Shown: piece by piece, positions 33,563-43,973 of the stretch
How positions within the stretch are numbered: the first letter of the stretch is position 1
Layout of the letters: every line of letters begins with the position of its first letter
Virus record (IMG/VR): IMGVR_UViG_3300035703_000047
Span: 24,986 to 88,985 of that record
Source of the DNA: a virus
Direction: 5' to 3' (one strand)
DNA length: 64,000 nt
Notes under the pieces: model-generated
The model's input: only the letters and a program-made list of their open reading frames with translations
The model's database searches: none
Told to the model about the DNA's origin: nothing
Translations under genes and position numbers: made by a program

Positions 33563-34235
33563 ATTTTAATTTTAAAGAGATCAAAAATCTATTGATATTA
33601 TTCACTGCGATAACATCAAACGATAAAATATCGCCGGCTACTATATTTTTTGTCCAATTGGTCAAGTCATCATCACGGACTTTCCTATCATTAGACATTT
33701 GTGGATAAACTCCACCAACTATTGAAGTAAAAGTTGGAAATGTTGAATAATTTGATTTTTTTATATCTATTGTTAAATCACCTTGTTGATCTGATAAAAT
33801 TACCAAAGAATCCAATATACCACTTACATCTAAAGTTATGGAGCCTTTATTTCCAGGTAACATGTTGATAGAACCACTATCAACAATATAATTAATTGTC
33901 CTAGTTAAATCTGCCGTTGTCGCAAGAGCAATAATAAAAACTTCATCTCCAGGATTAGGAGCTACTGTGAAAATAATATTACTTGTTGATGTGGTATAAT
34001 CTTCAACTGGAGACATTACCAAATGATTTTTAACAACAATTAATTGTTGATCATTAATAGGAACGTATGCAGTTGCGGATGAAGTTAATCCAAAAGTATG
34101 TGCTGTTCCTGTAAATTGTGAATTTATGTTATCAAGAATAATATTTCCATATTGAATTGATTTGGTTGGGATTTCATAATCAACTCCAATTCTATATGGA
34201 CCCGGTTCATCCAGTGTTACTAAGTACTCGGACAT
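33558..34235 (-). CDS. Probable fibre-tip / receptor-module protein (225 aa)
   Basis: 225 residues with two visible modules. Residues about 30-105 (LIVVKNHLVMSPVEDYTTS, then IIFTVAPNPGDEVFIIAL) are the 'named extension' type seen in phage fibre proteins. Residues about 145-225 (QGDLTIDIKKSNYSTFPTF, then DRKVRDDDLTNWTKNIVAGDILSFDVIAV) match a jelly-roll-like module common at the ends of phage fibres. A receptor- or glycan-binding role is inferred from that. It starts within the stop of the 110-aa gene (TAATG), so it is coupled. Confidence 0.7.
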   Translation of the reverse strand: MSEYLVTLDEPGPYRIGVDYEIPTKSIQYGNIILDNINSQFTGTAHTFGLTSSATAYVPINDQQLIVVKNHLVMSPVEDYTTSTSNIIFTVAPNPGDEVFIIALATTADLTRTINYIVDSGSINMLPGNKGSITLDVSGILDSLVILSDQQGDLTIDIKKSNYSTFPTFTSIVGGVYPQMSNDRKVRDDDLTNWTKNIVAGDILSFDVIAVNNINRFLISLKLKL

Positions 34236-34567
34236 TATGATACTCCTGGAGTTACCAAAACATTTCCTTGAACAGCTCGGGTTCTGTAAGAATTAGGAGA
34301 AATAAGAATAACATCGTAAACATAACGACCACTTTCAATTGAGTCAGTTGCAGTATAACCCATAGAGACCGTAATTTTTCCATTAATTCTATCCGGAAAA
34401 CTTAAAGTTAGTGGATAAGAAACTGAAGACGTTGGGTGTTTTCTAATACAAGAAATACCCGTATATCCAGTTAAATTTAATGGTGAGTTAGTAGTATTCC
34501 TGATCGTAAAGGTGGCTTGAAAGTCAACCCCTTGTTCAAGAACTAAGTTTACGTTCCTTGCCGCCAT
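34235..34567 (-). CDS. Small Ig/BppU-like beta-sandwich structural protein (110 aa)
   Basis: 110 residues with the pattern VLEQGVDFQATFTIRNTTNSPLNLTGY, then IRKHP, GKITVSMGYTATDSIESGRYVYDVIL and a final VQGNVLVTPGVS. This is the layout of small beta-sandwich domains found at the start of phage baseplate-upper or fibre proteins. It probably serves as an adaptor in the tail periphery. It has a CATAAATA promoter 20 nt upstream and is coupled to the 225-aa gene. Confidence 0.72.
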   Translation of the reverse strand: MAARNVNLVLEQGVDFQATFTIRNTTNSPLNLTGYTGISCIRKHPTSSVSYPLTLSFPDRINGKITVSMGYTATDSIESGRYVYDVILISPNSYRTRAVQGNVLVTPGVS

Positions 34568-34586
34568 TATTAGAATCCGTTTTAAG

Positions 34587-34594
34587 TATTTATG
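34587..34594 (-). promoter_or_regulatory. Late promoter (CATAAATA)
   Basis: CATAAATA on the minus strand, 20 nt upstream of the 110-aa gene and overlapping the end of the 80-aa gene. Confidence 0.65.
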
Positions 34595-34832
34595 ATAAAG
34601 AGTCTAATTTAGACATAATTAATTTCATCATATCTTTTATTTCATTCACATCGGACTTTAATTGATCTATCTCATCAATTTTTGAATCTATTTTGTTTAG
34701 TTTATTAACTTCTTGTATTTTTGAATTTTTTAATTCCAAATATTTTATATAATCAGAATCGGAACAATTTAAAATTGCTCCAGACTGTTCATCTCTAAAC
34801 AAACTACGATTTCCTTCTACTGGTATTAACAT
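34590..34832 (-). CDS. Small coiled-coil protein (80 aa)
   Basis: 80 residues from the ATG at 34832 (MLIPVEGNRSLFRDEQSG). A longer frame starts at a TTG inside the previous gene and is not needed. The first about 35 residues include FRDEQSGAILNCSDSDYIKYLEL. The rest is a heptad-like coiled coil (KIDSKIDEIDQLKSDVNEIKDMM), likely oligomeric. It starts 4 nt after the stop of the 2500-aa gene. Possibly a small chaperone or linker for the fibre proteins; no family is recognised with confidence. Confidence 0.7.
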   Translation of the reverse strand: MLIPVEGNRSLFRDEQSGAILNCSDSDYIKYLELKNSKIQEVNKLNKIDSKIDEIDQLKSDVNEIKDMMKLIMSKLDSLS

Positions 34833-34836
34833 ACTT

Positions 34837-37800
34837 TTAGATGCTTGCAATTGCTCTAAAATCCTTAATCTTTGGTACAAATGATGAATTAGTACCTGAC
34901 ATAATGATTTTTATTTGGAATCCATTAAATTGGGGCAAATTCGAAGCAGTAAACTCATACTGATTGAAATTATTTTCAGAAGTTGAATTTGCAACCATTT
35001 TATCGGGTCTTCCATTATTATTGGAAGGATTAATAACTTGTCCATTTGAGTCCAAATTATCATATCCAGGGAATAATTGCCAAAGTTGAGATGATGTTGG
35101 GGAATCTGATCTAAAAATTCGATAACATACTCTAATATCATTTGTCGAATGTTTGAAAGCATCAAAGAATACTTTTAAGTTATCTGAAGGTTTATCCAAA
35201 ATAACTATATTACTCAAATAAGTCGCTGCTGAAGGATCATCCGATAAAGAATTAACTCTGAAATCTGTAGCATAATTTGTAATTTTGGAATTAATTCTGT
35301 TAGCAATAGTAATTACATTTATCCTATCCAAATCAATCATTGGAGAAACATTTTCATCTTTAGTACTTAAAGTTAGTTCCATAGTAAATGATTTTTTACC
35401 GGGGAAATTTGATAAAAATGTCTCTTCATTTATTCCAGAACAAATAATCCTTGGAGTATTGAATTGATTATTTGAATTTAAAGATATCTCAGAAAATCCT
35501 TGATCCAAGAATGGTATCAAATCACTATCTGGTGTAGATCCACTAAATGTTCTTACTTTTGCCGATATAGATGTTCTTTGTGGCAATAATGTTTCAATAT
35601 TTGGTCTGATAAAATTAAAAGGAATGTTTTGTGATGCTTTTGGTCCTTTTGGAGATGACATCAATGGAACTGTATCATAGGATCCACATGATTTATTATC
35701 ATTAAAATATAAAGCAGGAAGTCCTAAAACATTTCCAGGAGTCCTATCAATACCTCTACTACTCATTCCAACTTTAATATAATAATGGTCTAAATCTGTG
35801 GGATAATTTTGCAGATCAGTATCTGATAAATTGTGAGTTTTATTTATTCTTCTCAGTGAGACTCCATTTAACTCATATTTAAATACAGAAGAGTCAATAT
35901 TATATGATGATGAAACTGTATCATCGATATTTCTAGTTATCCCAGTCAAACTACTAGTTGATGTGACAACTCCAGTATATCTTATGACTTCACTATTGAT
36001 TAAAATATACCCCGGATTTACTGAAGAAACGGGAACATTTTCAAAACTTGTAAATACTCCAACAGAACTTACAACAATATTATCAGTGGAAGTTGAATTG
36101 TATGAATTTTTTAAACTTTCTGGTTTTTGATCGGATTCTAAACCAGATAACGTTACTTTATCAACTGCAGAATACATTCCATGATTGTTATGACTAACTT
36201 TAAAATGTAAGCCATCCGATAAATCATTTATAGTGTTTACAAATGCCCCAGAGAGAGGAGAAGTTCCTGCAGAACCAACATAATATAAAGTATCAGTAAC
36301 GTTTTTGTTGATGGTTCCTTGTACTTTATTTACAATTAATGAATTGAAAGCAGAGATTATTCCTACGTTGTTTGGAATCGTAAGAATTAAATTATCACCG
36401 AGACCATCAGTTTGAGAATAATTAACTTCTAAAGAGTCCCCATAAGCATATCCTGTTCCACCTACAGAAACTGTAGCCGCAATAGCAACTCCATTTTGTA
36501 CACTTAAATTAACTTTTGCACCAAAACCAAAACCAGTTAAAGAAATTAAATCTACATTGGAGTAAGTTTTAAACGAAGATGTAAATCCAATTCCTGTTGA
36601 AGTTACTATTAATGTACTTCCTATTCCAACTGAACCCACTATTCTATCTAAATTTGATCTAAATGTTATATTATTATTTTGTAGTATTGGTGTTCCTGAT
36701 GTTAAATTTGTAACTTCAGTTGAAGTTAAACTTTTTCCTAATCCAATTAAAGTTGATTTAGAGATGCAGTCTAATGGATTTGGTCTCAAAGTTACAATTT
36801 GATTATTTCCAATATCTAATTTTGGATTGTAGAATCTTACAGTGGATGGAGTAGTAACAAACTTTGCATTATAAAGAACTAACTTTAAATCTTCTAATTG
36901 ACTTGGATCCCAAGTTGCTCCATTTTGGGATTTAAATAATGACCCCAATAAAGGTTGTTGTGATACAACAATTTTTTGAGATTCTGGCAACTGTAATGTA
37001 GTTATATCTTCCTCACCCATTCTTGAAATCCACACCGTATATTCATTTGATGCTGAAAGTAGTACCACGCAATAATCTCTACCACTTTCTAGATAAACTG
37101 GAGAGGAAAATGTAAACGTTGTTGCACTTTTGGCATCTTCAGATATAGTTACCTGACTTGGATCCAAAACAACTTCACCAAAAGGAACAATAGTTGTTGT
37201 TGGAAGACCAGTTTGCATAGTTCTTATTTGTAAAGTAACTGGCAAATTGTTGGTATCTTTTGTTCTGAAAAATATATCACATTTTGTGATGAAAACACCA
37301 TTTTCCTCAGGAACTTCAAAAGACTGTGCAAGAGGATCTGACCATCTTACCTGTGTTACTGTACGAACACTCCTGTCTATGAAAGAAGTTCCTCCTATTA
37401 ATGTAGTATCTCTAGTGGTTGAACTTCTAGTTTCCGTTCTACTAACTCTCTCAATAGTAGAATTTCTTGTTCTTAGAGTAACATCTTCAGTATTATTAAG
37501 AGTTCCAGAAGATGCAAATCGTGCATCAGCACTACTGTCACTAGATCCAGCGATTGTTGTATTAGTTTGACTGGTTGTAAGAGTAAAAGTCTTTGTCCCA
37601 GTTTCGAATGATGGGGTTGATTTTAACCTAGAGTCGGGAATAAATAACGATCCAATCAAAGTTCCACTAATATCCGTAATCAATCTCACATTTGTTATAT
37701 TTGCTATAGCTTTAGAAGTTTGGCCAACCAATTTCATATCTTTAACAATATGTCCATAAAATCCTGATTCAGATTGCAGTTCTAAAGAAGCTGTATCAAC

Positions 37801-40800
37801 ATTTAATATAGTAGAAGTTGTTGAATATGAAGAAGGTATAAATTGAGAAGGTATGTATGGATTTTCAACAAACACTTGTTCCGGATTATTGTATGGCCCA
37901 TACTTATGATTTGGAGTTGCTAATCTAAATTTAATAGAAGTTGTTCCCAATGTACCAATAACAGTTTCTCCAATAGTAAAACTACCACTTTCTACTTGTA
38001 CTTCAATAAGTTTTGGTACAACGTACTTATTCATGTCAACATTATCAAAAAATGCATACATTAATGTTTGTGGTTTCAATCTTCTTGCTACAAATTCAAT
38101 ATTTCTAGATCTCATTGTATGAATAATATCTGTAGATATTACAGATGTTCCTAAATTGACAGTATCAAATTTTTCACCAATTTTATACTGAATCCCTTGT
38201 CTAGATTCATTTGTAGTAGTTAAAGTGGTAACGTTTTGGAAAGTTACCGTTGTGTCTCTAAAGCTGGTATCTGTTATTATTGCATTTCCACTCCAGAAAC
38301 TATTAGATCCGGTTTGAACAGTTTGTGTATTACTGAATAAATTTTGTCTACCAATTTCTTGTACTCCTGTCCAAGTAGTTTCCCAACCACCCCAATCTAT
38401 AGGAGTTAATCCAGTATTGGTGTCAGCGCCAAATTGTTGTATTGCAGCCGAATAATTTCCCTCTTGTTCTATTGTTCTCGTAGTTCCTCTTGTTTCAACC
38501 CATGTATCTGTTGCAGGGTTCATTTCAATAGTTCCAATCCAATTAACAACATTAAAGGGATTGACATTTTCAGATCTAGTTGCAAAATTGTTTTTGAGGT
38601 ATACTTGTTCGTCATATTTCAAACAAACAATGTCTCCAACTTTAACAATATTTGGATTGCCCAAATCTTTTACAAATCTTAAATCCGCATCAGGATTTGA
38701 AATATTAGATGTTCCTATTACTGATTCTGAACCTAAAAGAAGATCGAAAGATGTTGTATAATGTTGAGGTCTAAGTAATCCTTCAGTGGTGTCTATACTA
38801 CATTTATGTTGGGGATTACCCAAAGATCCCGAATTTACAGATTTGAAATTATCTACAAGGAAACCACACTTAAATCTATCCAATTGTGTTTGAGAATCTC
38901 TAAGGGTTAAATTTTTAGTATCAGTTTCTAAAAGAGATAAAGATGTATAATACTCAATATTTCGTATTCTATCTTCGAGTTTGGAAATATCTTGCATTCT
39001 ATAACGTTTATGTGAAGATATTTCTACAGTCACATCTTCAGGAGTATAAACGTATGGTTTCATTTTAATTAAAGCTATTTCTAAAGCATTTTCAATAGTA
39101 TTTGGTGAAATTGGATTTAATGAAGGAACTCCTTTTGAAACAAAAAATTCTCCATACTTGTTTAAGTATAACCTATCAACTCTTCCAACGTAATACGAAT
39201 ATGATAAAAGTAAATTGCGATCCTTAACAAAATTATACGGCGACGAATTTGTAGAAGATGCGAGCTTTCTGGAATCAAATTCAAATGGAGAATATGGTGT
39301 TATTACACTATTGTAAGGAGTAACTCTTGGTCTAAAATCAAGTATATCACTTGCTCTATGAAATGGTATATCCGGCATTTCACTGGAATATCTTTGACGT
39401 TCATAAGAATCTACCGTCACAAAATCTCCATCATCATTTGCGTCTATGTAGTAATAATTATATACTATTTTCAACCTTTTTGTTGGCGGTGTTACTCCAG
39501 ATTTTCTCTTTAATGATGAATAATCTGCAATCTCTAAAGTTTGTCCACTATCAAATATAAAGTCCGATACAATATTTCTATCTCCCTCTATGATGGAATC
39601 TATTTCCGCAGTGACGTTTGACTCACTGAAAATAATTTTTTCTCCCTTGATAAAAGCATTTTCATTAATATATACAAATTCCAATTGATTTGTTCCGTTA
39701 GTGGAAACAAATAATGCCATTGCATTACTTCTTTCCCCATAAATTATTTCACCTTTAATGCCATTTAAAATATTAGCGTTTAAATTAACGACTTCCAGTT
39801 TTGGTAATTCCGCATCTTGAGAATTTGAAGATTCGAAGATTCCTGAAACATAAATTACATCTGGAACATTCAGTGATATCTTATCATCTTGTACTCTAGT
39901 TCCATAATATGGGTTATATGTTAGGCCATCATTAAGTGTAGTACTGCCTATTCCGGATGAACGACTGCTAGAATTTCTAACGTCAAGAATGGCACATCTA
40001 TTATAAATTTTCTTTCTAGACTTTAATTTCCTCTTTCTTAAAGTAACACTTAATGTAGCAGAACCATTTTTACTTAAGTTTACCAACGTTAGAGTTCTTC
40101 CGGAAGTAATACTGAACTGATTAGAAGTCAATTTTTCAATAGTACCATCACTAAACACTAGTGAATAATCTTCTTCATCGAAGGGCTCTAGAGTAATATT
40201 AGTGTCAGTTTCTAAAGTTGCTGTCAGTCCGTTAGATGAAACAGTTACTGGATAAGATTTTCTATAAACTATTTCACCTTCAGATACATCAACACTCTCA
40301 ACATTTGTATTTTGCAGTTCGGTGAACAAAAATGATTGTTTATTATTAGTTAATGCGGAGACTCCTTTTAATAAATCATTCGAAACTAATGTACTGGTAG
40401 GTAGAGCTCCACTACTAACCCCTGTAACATTTGTAGTTGCTTGAATGGATATTGATTTTAATGAAGTGCTAACAGAAGTTACTCTGTTATAAGTAGGCAA
40501 TGTCTGGCCAGATTTTGTATAAACAAAAATATCTCCAGTATTAATCCCTACACCAAAAGTGGATGATGATGATGTTACTGTACTTATTCCACCAGAACCA
40601 GCAGAAATAGTAAAACTAGTGCCTTGCGGAGCAAGAGGAATTCCCACAGATATTACAGTATCCGCAGTAAAAGATACGGTGGCTCCGACATATCCAACTA
40701 ATTGTTTTATATCAGATAAATCATAATCTCTAACACTGACGATTGTTCTTGATATATCTTGACCATCAACTTTCAACTGTTCTCCAACAACAAAATTACC

Positions 40801-42339
40801 AGAAACTTGGTATAGAATTACTTGATTACTATTTGTAACACTTGATACTAAATATCCAGAGGCTGAACTATTCTTGCCTTGAACAAATGATGGTTTAGAT
40901 AAACTTATAGTAGTATTTAATGTCAAGTATGTATAAGTTTGTAAATCATATAATGATGTCTCAAATATTGTAGAAGAATTTACATATTCGGAACTTTTTA
41001 ATTTTAAATCATAAACTCTACCTACTCCTATTGGGATTCCTGAGACAACGCCTGGTGTTTGAGTTCTTTGTGAATATAAGGTTATTGTACTAGTCGAATT
41101 GAATCCAACAGGAATAGTTCCATACACATTATTAATTTCTATCTGATTACCCAAACTAAATGGAACGGTTATATTTTTAACGGTTTCTGTAGTTCTTGGT
41201 TTTTCTAGATCTGCATTTATTGTCAATAAAGTTTCTACTTCATAACCCTTGACGTATGCTTTTCCAGGAGAAATTTGTAGGGTTAGGAGATCATCCGAAG
41301 GAATATTTCCTTGTTTTGTAAGTTGGTTTGGATTATATAGACCATTATTTCCTATTTTATTATTTAATGATTCTTTAGCAACAACTTTAAATGGGTTTAC
41401 ATAATAATCACCAGATTCGTCATTAGTTCTTCTAGCTAATTCATCTTCTATTAATGAAGAAATATTTTCTTTCCTATTAATTTTTTTAATAATCCCATTT
41501 TCAACTCTTAATAACTCTACAAAATTTTCATCATTGAAATCATCTAAAGATTTTTTTATTAAAGTTGAAACTATTCTAAGTCTATCTGCTCCTGGAGCAG
41601 CAAAGTTTGAAAATCCTCTAGCATTATCGAACAAATCAGGATTAGCTTGAGATGGAACAGCTATGTCCTCAAAAATAGATAGTCCTATTCTATAAGAAGG
41701 AAGATTTGAATATTGATCTAAAATTACTGTTTGTGGAAAAACATCTACAAAAAATCCTCTTATAAAGTAAACGCCTTCACCTATTTTTACTGCGGACCCT
41801 ATAGCAGTAGAATTTGATATAATGGTAGTTGCAAATGAAGATTCGGATCTTATAACCCCTAACCCATAATCAATATTTTCCAAAACAATAAGATTTTCTC
41901 CATCAACAAAAGTAGTACTTGTGAAATCCGTTTCACTAGAACTTTGATACTTTATATACAACGTATAAGTATTATTTTCCGACTCCTCACTGGTAATATA
42001 ATTTTCAATTTTAGCATCTACTCCACTAGTTTCACCTCTTATTCTTTTCCCAACCAAATATGGTAAATAAACAATTACAGGAATACTTAAATGTGTAGGA
42101 TCAATCTGGACACAAGTATATTCTGAGTCATATGCAATATTTCCAGGAATTACTACAGACCCTTCTTTGAAAAAATGTTTGCCAAATTTTTCAACTTGAT
42201 TTTGTAAAATAGATTGGAGTGTGGTTAATTCTCTGGCTTGAATTGGAGTTCCGGGTTTAAATAAAACCCTTTGATAATTTTTCTGAGGATCAAAATCATC
42301 AAAATATGGAGATGTATTTAAATTAGTATTCTGTGACAT
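34837..42339 (-). CDS. Giant DUF4815-type baseplate/tail structural protein (2500 aa)
   Basis: 2500 residues. The N-terminus matches the DUF4815 pattern: SPYFDDFDPQKNYQRVLFKPGTPIQARELTTLQSILQNQVEKFGKHFFKEGSVV. The central part has beta-rich repeats and gp10-like SGSFTIGETVIGTLG. Residues about 1700-1850 include DPLAQSFEVPEENGVFITKCDIFF and a RDYCVVLLSASNEYTVWISRMGE motif, common in marine myovirus structural proteins. The C-terminus (NGFQIKIIMSGTNSSFVPKIKDFRAIA) is another recurrent ending. It is immediately downstream of gp8, in the position of T4 gp9/gp10, so it is likely to be a baseplate wedge pin or fibre-attachment protein. No transmembrane segments or enzymatic motifs were seen. It probably reads through from gp8 (5-nt gap). 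Confidence 0.85.
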   Translation of the reverse strand: MSQNTNLNTSPYFDDFDPQKNYQRVLFKPGTPIQARELTTLQSILQNQVEKFGKHFFKEGSVVIPGNIAYDSEYTCVQIDPTHLSIPVIVYLPYLVGKRIRGETSGVDAKIENYITSEESENNTYTLYIKYQSSSETDFTSTTFVDGENLIVLENIDYGLGVIRSESSFATTIISNSTAIGSAVKIGEGVYFIRGFFVDVFPQTVILDQYSNLPSYRIGLSIFEDIAVPSQANPDLFDNARGFSNFAAPGADRLRIVSTLIKKSLDDFNDENFVELLRVENGIIKKINRKENISSLIEDELARRTNDESGDYYVNPFKVVAKESLNNKIGNNGLYNPNQLTKQGNIPSDDLLTLQISPGKAYVKGYEVETLLTINADLEKPRTTETVKNITVPFSLGNQIEINNVYGTIPVGFNSTSTITLYSQRTQTPGVVSGIPIGVGRVYDLKLKSSEYVNSSTIFETSLYDLQTYTYLTLNTTISLSKPSFVQGKNSSASGYLVSSVTNSNQVILYQVSGNFVVGEQLKVDGQDISRTIVSVRDYDLSDIKQLVGYVGATVSFTADTVISVGIPLAPQGTSFTISAGSGGISTVTSSSSTFGVGINTGDIFVYTKSGQTLPTYNRVTSVSTSLKSISIQATTNVTGVSSGALPTSTLVSNDLLKGVSALTNNKQSFLFTELQNTNVESVDVSEGEIVYRKSYPVTVSSNGLTATLETDTNITLEPFDEEDYSLVFSDGTIEKLTSNQFSITSGRTLTLVNLSKNGSATLSVTLRKRKLKSRKKIYNRCAILDVRNSSSRSSGIGSTTLNDGLTYNPYYGTRVQDDKISLNVPDVIYVSGIFESSNSQDAELPKLEVVNLNANILNGIKGEIIYGERSNAMALFVSTNGTNQLEFVYINENAFIKGEKIIFSESNVTAEIDSIIEGDRNIVSDFIFDSGQTLEIADYSSLKRKSGVTPPTKRLKIVYNYYYIDANDDGDFVTVDSYERQRYSSEMPDIPFHRASDILDFRPRVTPYNSVITPYSPFEFDSRKLASSTNSSPYNFVKDRNLLLSYSYYVGRVDRLYLNKYGEFFVSKGVPSLNPISPNTIENALEIALIKMKPYVYTPEDVTVEISSHKRYRMQDISKLEDRIRNIEYYTSLSLLETDTKNLTLRDSQTQLDRFKCGFLVDNFKSVNSGSLGNPQHKCSIDTTEGLLRPQHYTTSFDLLLGSESVIGTSNISNPDADLRFVKDLGNPNIVKVGDIVCLKYDEQVYLKNNFATRSENVNPFNVVNWIGTIEMNPATDTWVETRGTTRTIEQEGNYSAAIQQFGADTNTGLTPIDWGGWETTWTGVQEIGRQNLFSNTQTVQTGSNSFWSGNAIITDTSFRDTTVTFQNVTTLTTTNESRQGIQYKIGEKFDTVNLGTSVISTDIIHTMRSRNIEFVARRLKPQTLMYAFFDNVDMNKYVVPKLIEVQVESGSFTIGETVIGTLGTTSIKFRLATPNHKYGPYNNPEQVFVENPYIPSQFIPSSYSTTSTILNVDTASLELQSESGFYGHIVKDMKLVGQTSKAIANITNVRLITDISGTLIGSLFIPDSRLKSTPSFETGTKTFTLTTSQTNTTIAGSSDSSADARFASSGTLNNTEDVTLRTRNSTIERVSRTETRSSTTRDTTLIGGTSFIDRSVRTVTQVRWSDPLAQSFEVPEENGVFITKCDIFFRTKDTNNLPVTLQIRTMQTGLPTTTIVPFGEVVLDPSQVTISEDAKSATTFTFSSPVYLESGRDYCVVLLSASNEYTVWISRMGEEDITTLQLPESQKIVVSQQPLLGSLFKSQNGATWDPSQLEDLKLVLYNAKFVTTPSTVRFYNPKLDIGNNQIVTLRPNPLDCISKSTLIGLGKSLTSTEVTNLTSGTPILQNNNITFRSNLDRIVGSVGIGSTLIVTSTGIGFTSSFKTYSNVDLISLTGFGFGAKVNLSVQNGVAIAATVSVGGTGYAYGDSLEVNYSQTDGLGDNLILTIPNNVGIISAFNSLIVNKVQGTINKNVTDTLYYVGSAGTSPLSGAFVNTINDLSDGLHFKVSHNNHGMYSAVDKVTLSGLESDQKPESLKNSYNSTSTDNIVVSSVGVFTSFENVPVSSVNPGYILINSEVIRYTGVVTSTSSLTGITRNIDDTVSSSYNIDSSVFKYELNGVSLRRINKTHNLSDTDLQNYPTDLDHYYIKVGMSSRGIDRTPGNVLGLPALYFNDNKSCGSYDTVPLMSSPKGPKASQNIPFNFIRPNIETLLPQRTSISAKVRTFSGSTPDSDLIPFLDQGFSEISLNSNNQFNTPRIICSGINEETFLSNFPGKKSFTMELTLSTKDENVSPMIDLDRINVITIANRINSKITNYATDFRVNSLSDDPSAATYLSNIVILDKPSDNLKVFFDAFKHSTNDIRVCYRIFRSDSPTSSQLWQLFPGYDNLDSNGQVINPSNNNGRPDKMVANSTSENNFNQYEFTASNLPQFNGFQIKIIMSGTNSSFVPKIKDFRAIASI

Positions 42340-42344
42340 GTTTA

Positions 42345-43940
42345 TTAGAACTCCAATACAATTTTGATGTCTTCTTTTTGATTAACAGACCTTGGAATTG
42401 GTTGACGGTTATCCAAGTAAATAATATCACCAGATTTTTTATTATATTCAGCAGAGGAAATACCGGCTATAAACTCTTGTCCTAACTGATATATTCTATT
42501 ATTTATTGTAGTAGTTATACCACTAAAACTTGAATTAATTGATAATGTTGGTCCAATTATTGAAGAGCAATTGATAGTCAATCCATATCCAACATCCGGA
42601 TTAGAAGTAAATGGAATAATTTTAAATCCCGTTTCACTTGAAGCTAGTCCTGTTGGTTGATAATACTTCAAAACTCCAGTTATAGGATCCCATGAAGCTA
42701 CAAATCCAATAGCAGTTGATCCTAAACCTACTGTTTGTTTTATAACAGAATCAATTGCATATGTAGTATTAGTAGTCACCCCAGATAATTTAAGCGCATT
42801 TAATCCACTAACCAAAGATGAATCTAATTGTTGTATATTACTTCCAACTATCGTTGGATTTTTAATTACACCTATTCTTGCAAAATCATTTCCAAGAATA
42901 ATATCTGGATTACTCTCTAAGGTTTCATATCTGGAGTATAATAAAACTCGATATGCACCCAACTCTCTATAAATGTCATATCCATGACCTCCTTTAGGTG
43001 GAATAATAACATTAAAAGAGGCTATAGAAGTAGTACCTATTCCAGTATTACTCAATTGGCGCAATGGACCAGTTACTTCCGATCCTGGTGCTCCAGGATA
43101 AAACTCAATTGTCCCATAAGTATAATCCTTTCCGCCATCAGTAACAAATACCTCAGATACTTTACCGAAAGAATCGATCGTAATTGTGGCTTTACCTCCA
43201 GATCCATCACCCAATATCGGAACATTTGAAAATGATGTTGAAATTGGTTGATAGTTGGAACCCCTATCATTTATGATTACTACTTCTATTTTACCATCAA
43301 TAGCATTATTTTTTGTAGATATAGATTCTCCTGTATTTCCCCAATCTTCTGGTACTGGAATAAATTCTATAGAATCAAATTTGACAATTTCCGAAGGTTT
43401 AATTGTGTACAAATATTTCCAAATATATCCATCTCCGCTGGCTCCTGCAGCCCTGGGTTCTAAATCAATAAAAGTAGGTTGATCAAAAGATGGTCTTCCT
43501 TTAGGATTTTCCGGATCTGTTCCATTCTGTAAACAAATATAAACTCTCAGATCCTCATTTATTACATAAAAATTTGATTCATATAAACTTGTTTGACTAG
43601 TAACTGAGGTAACGTTATATACATTATAATCATGTCTATACATTTCATAAGTATTTCCGGCAACCCAATTCACTTTTCTTACAAGTCTTCTTACATCCTG
43701 ACTTGTTATCTGTTTTAAAGATATAATACTTTCTTTAACTTGACTTTCTTCTTTAAAACCATCTAGTGGAGAAGGGGTATTAGAAATCCACGTAGGCGAT
43801 CCGCCAGAAGCTGGATTTGTGCAGTTAGGTAATCCTATAAAAGTATAATATTTATTTGATGTGTCACCTACACCAGAAACACTTTTTATAAAGTTATCTG
43901 CATTTAGAATTCTAAATTGATCTGATATTATGGCGGGCAT
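42345..43940 (-). CDS. gp8: Baseplate wedge protein gp8
   Basis: 531 residues (T4 gp8 334). The N-terminus (SDQFRILNADNFIKSVSG), the middle GDGYIWKYLYTIKPSEIVKF and the C-terminal GDIIYLDNRQPIPRSVNQKEDIKIVLEF match T4 gp8, including its ending. The insertion between them carries one Gly-Ser/Tyr beta module of the type seen in gp14 and the 4261-aa protein (NDRGSNYQPIST; TDGGKDYTYGTIEFYPGAPG). gp8 binds gp7 and gp10 in the wedge. A CTAAATA promoter lies 20 nt upstream. Confidence 0.93.
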   Translation of the reverse strand: MPAIISDQFRILNADNFIKSVSGVGDTSNKYYTFIGLPNCTNPASGGSPTWISNTPSPLDGFKEESQVKESIISLKQITSQDVRRLVRKVNWVAGNTYEMYRHDYNVYNVTSVTSQTSLYESNFYVINEDLRVYICLQNGTDPENPKGRPSFDQPTFIDLEPRAAGASGDGYIWKYLYTIKPSEIVKFDSIEFIPVPEDWGNTGESISTKNNAIDGKIEVVIINDRGSNYQPISTSFSNVPILGDGSGGKATITIDSFGKVSEVFVTDGGKDYTYGTIEFYPGAPGSEVTGPLRQLSNTGIGTTSIASFNVIIPPKGGHGYDIYRELGAYRVLLYSRYETLESNPDIILGNDFARIGVIKNPTIVGSNIQQLDSSLVSGLNALKLSGVTTNTTYAIDSVIKQTVGLGSTAIGFVASWDPITGVLKYYQPTGLASSETGFKIIPFTSNPDVGYGLTINCSSIIGPTLSINSSFSGITTTINNRIYQLGQEFIAGISSAEYNKKSGDIIYLDNRQPIPRSVNQKEDIKIVLEF

Positions 43941-43959
43941 TTTAGAACATACTTTTTTT

Positions 43960-43966
43960 TATTTAG
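43960..43966 (-). promoter_or_regulatory. Late promoter of gp8 (CTAAATA)
   Basis: CTAAATA on the minus strand, 20 nt upstream of the gp8 ATG. Confidence 0.6.
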
Positions 43967-43973
43967 TTACATT

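Noticed and set aside
34833-34880. Extended start of the small coiled-coil gene (96 aa)
   Set aside because: It depends on TTG within the end of the 2500-aa gene; the ATG at 34832 follows that stop by 4 nt.
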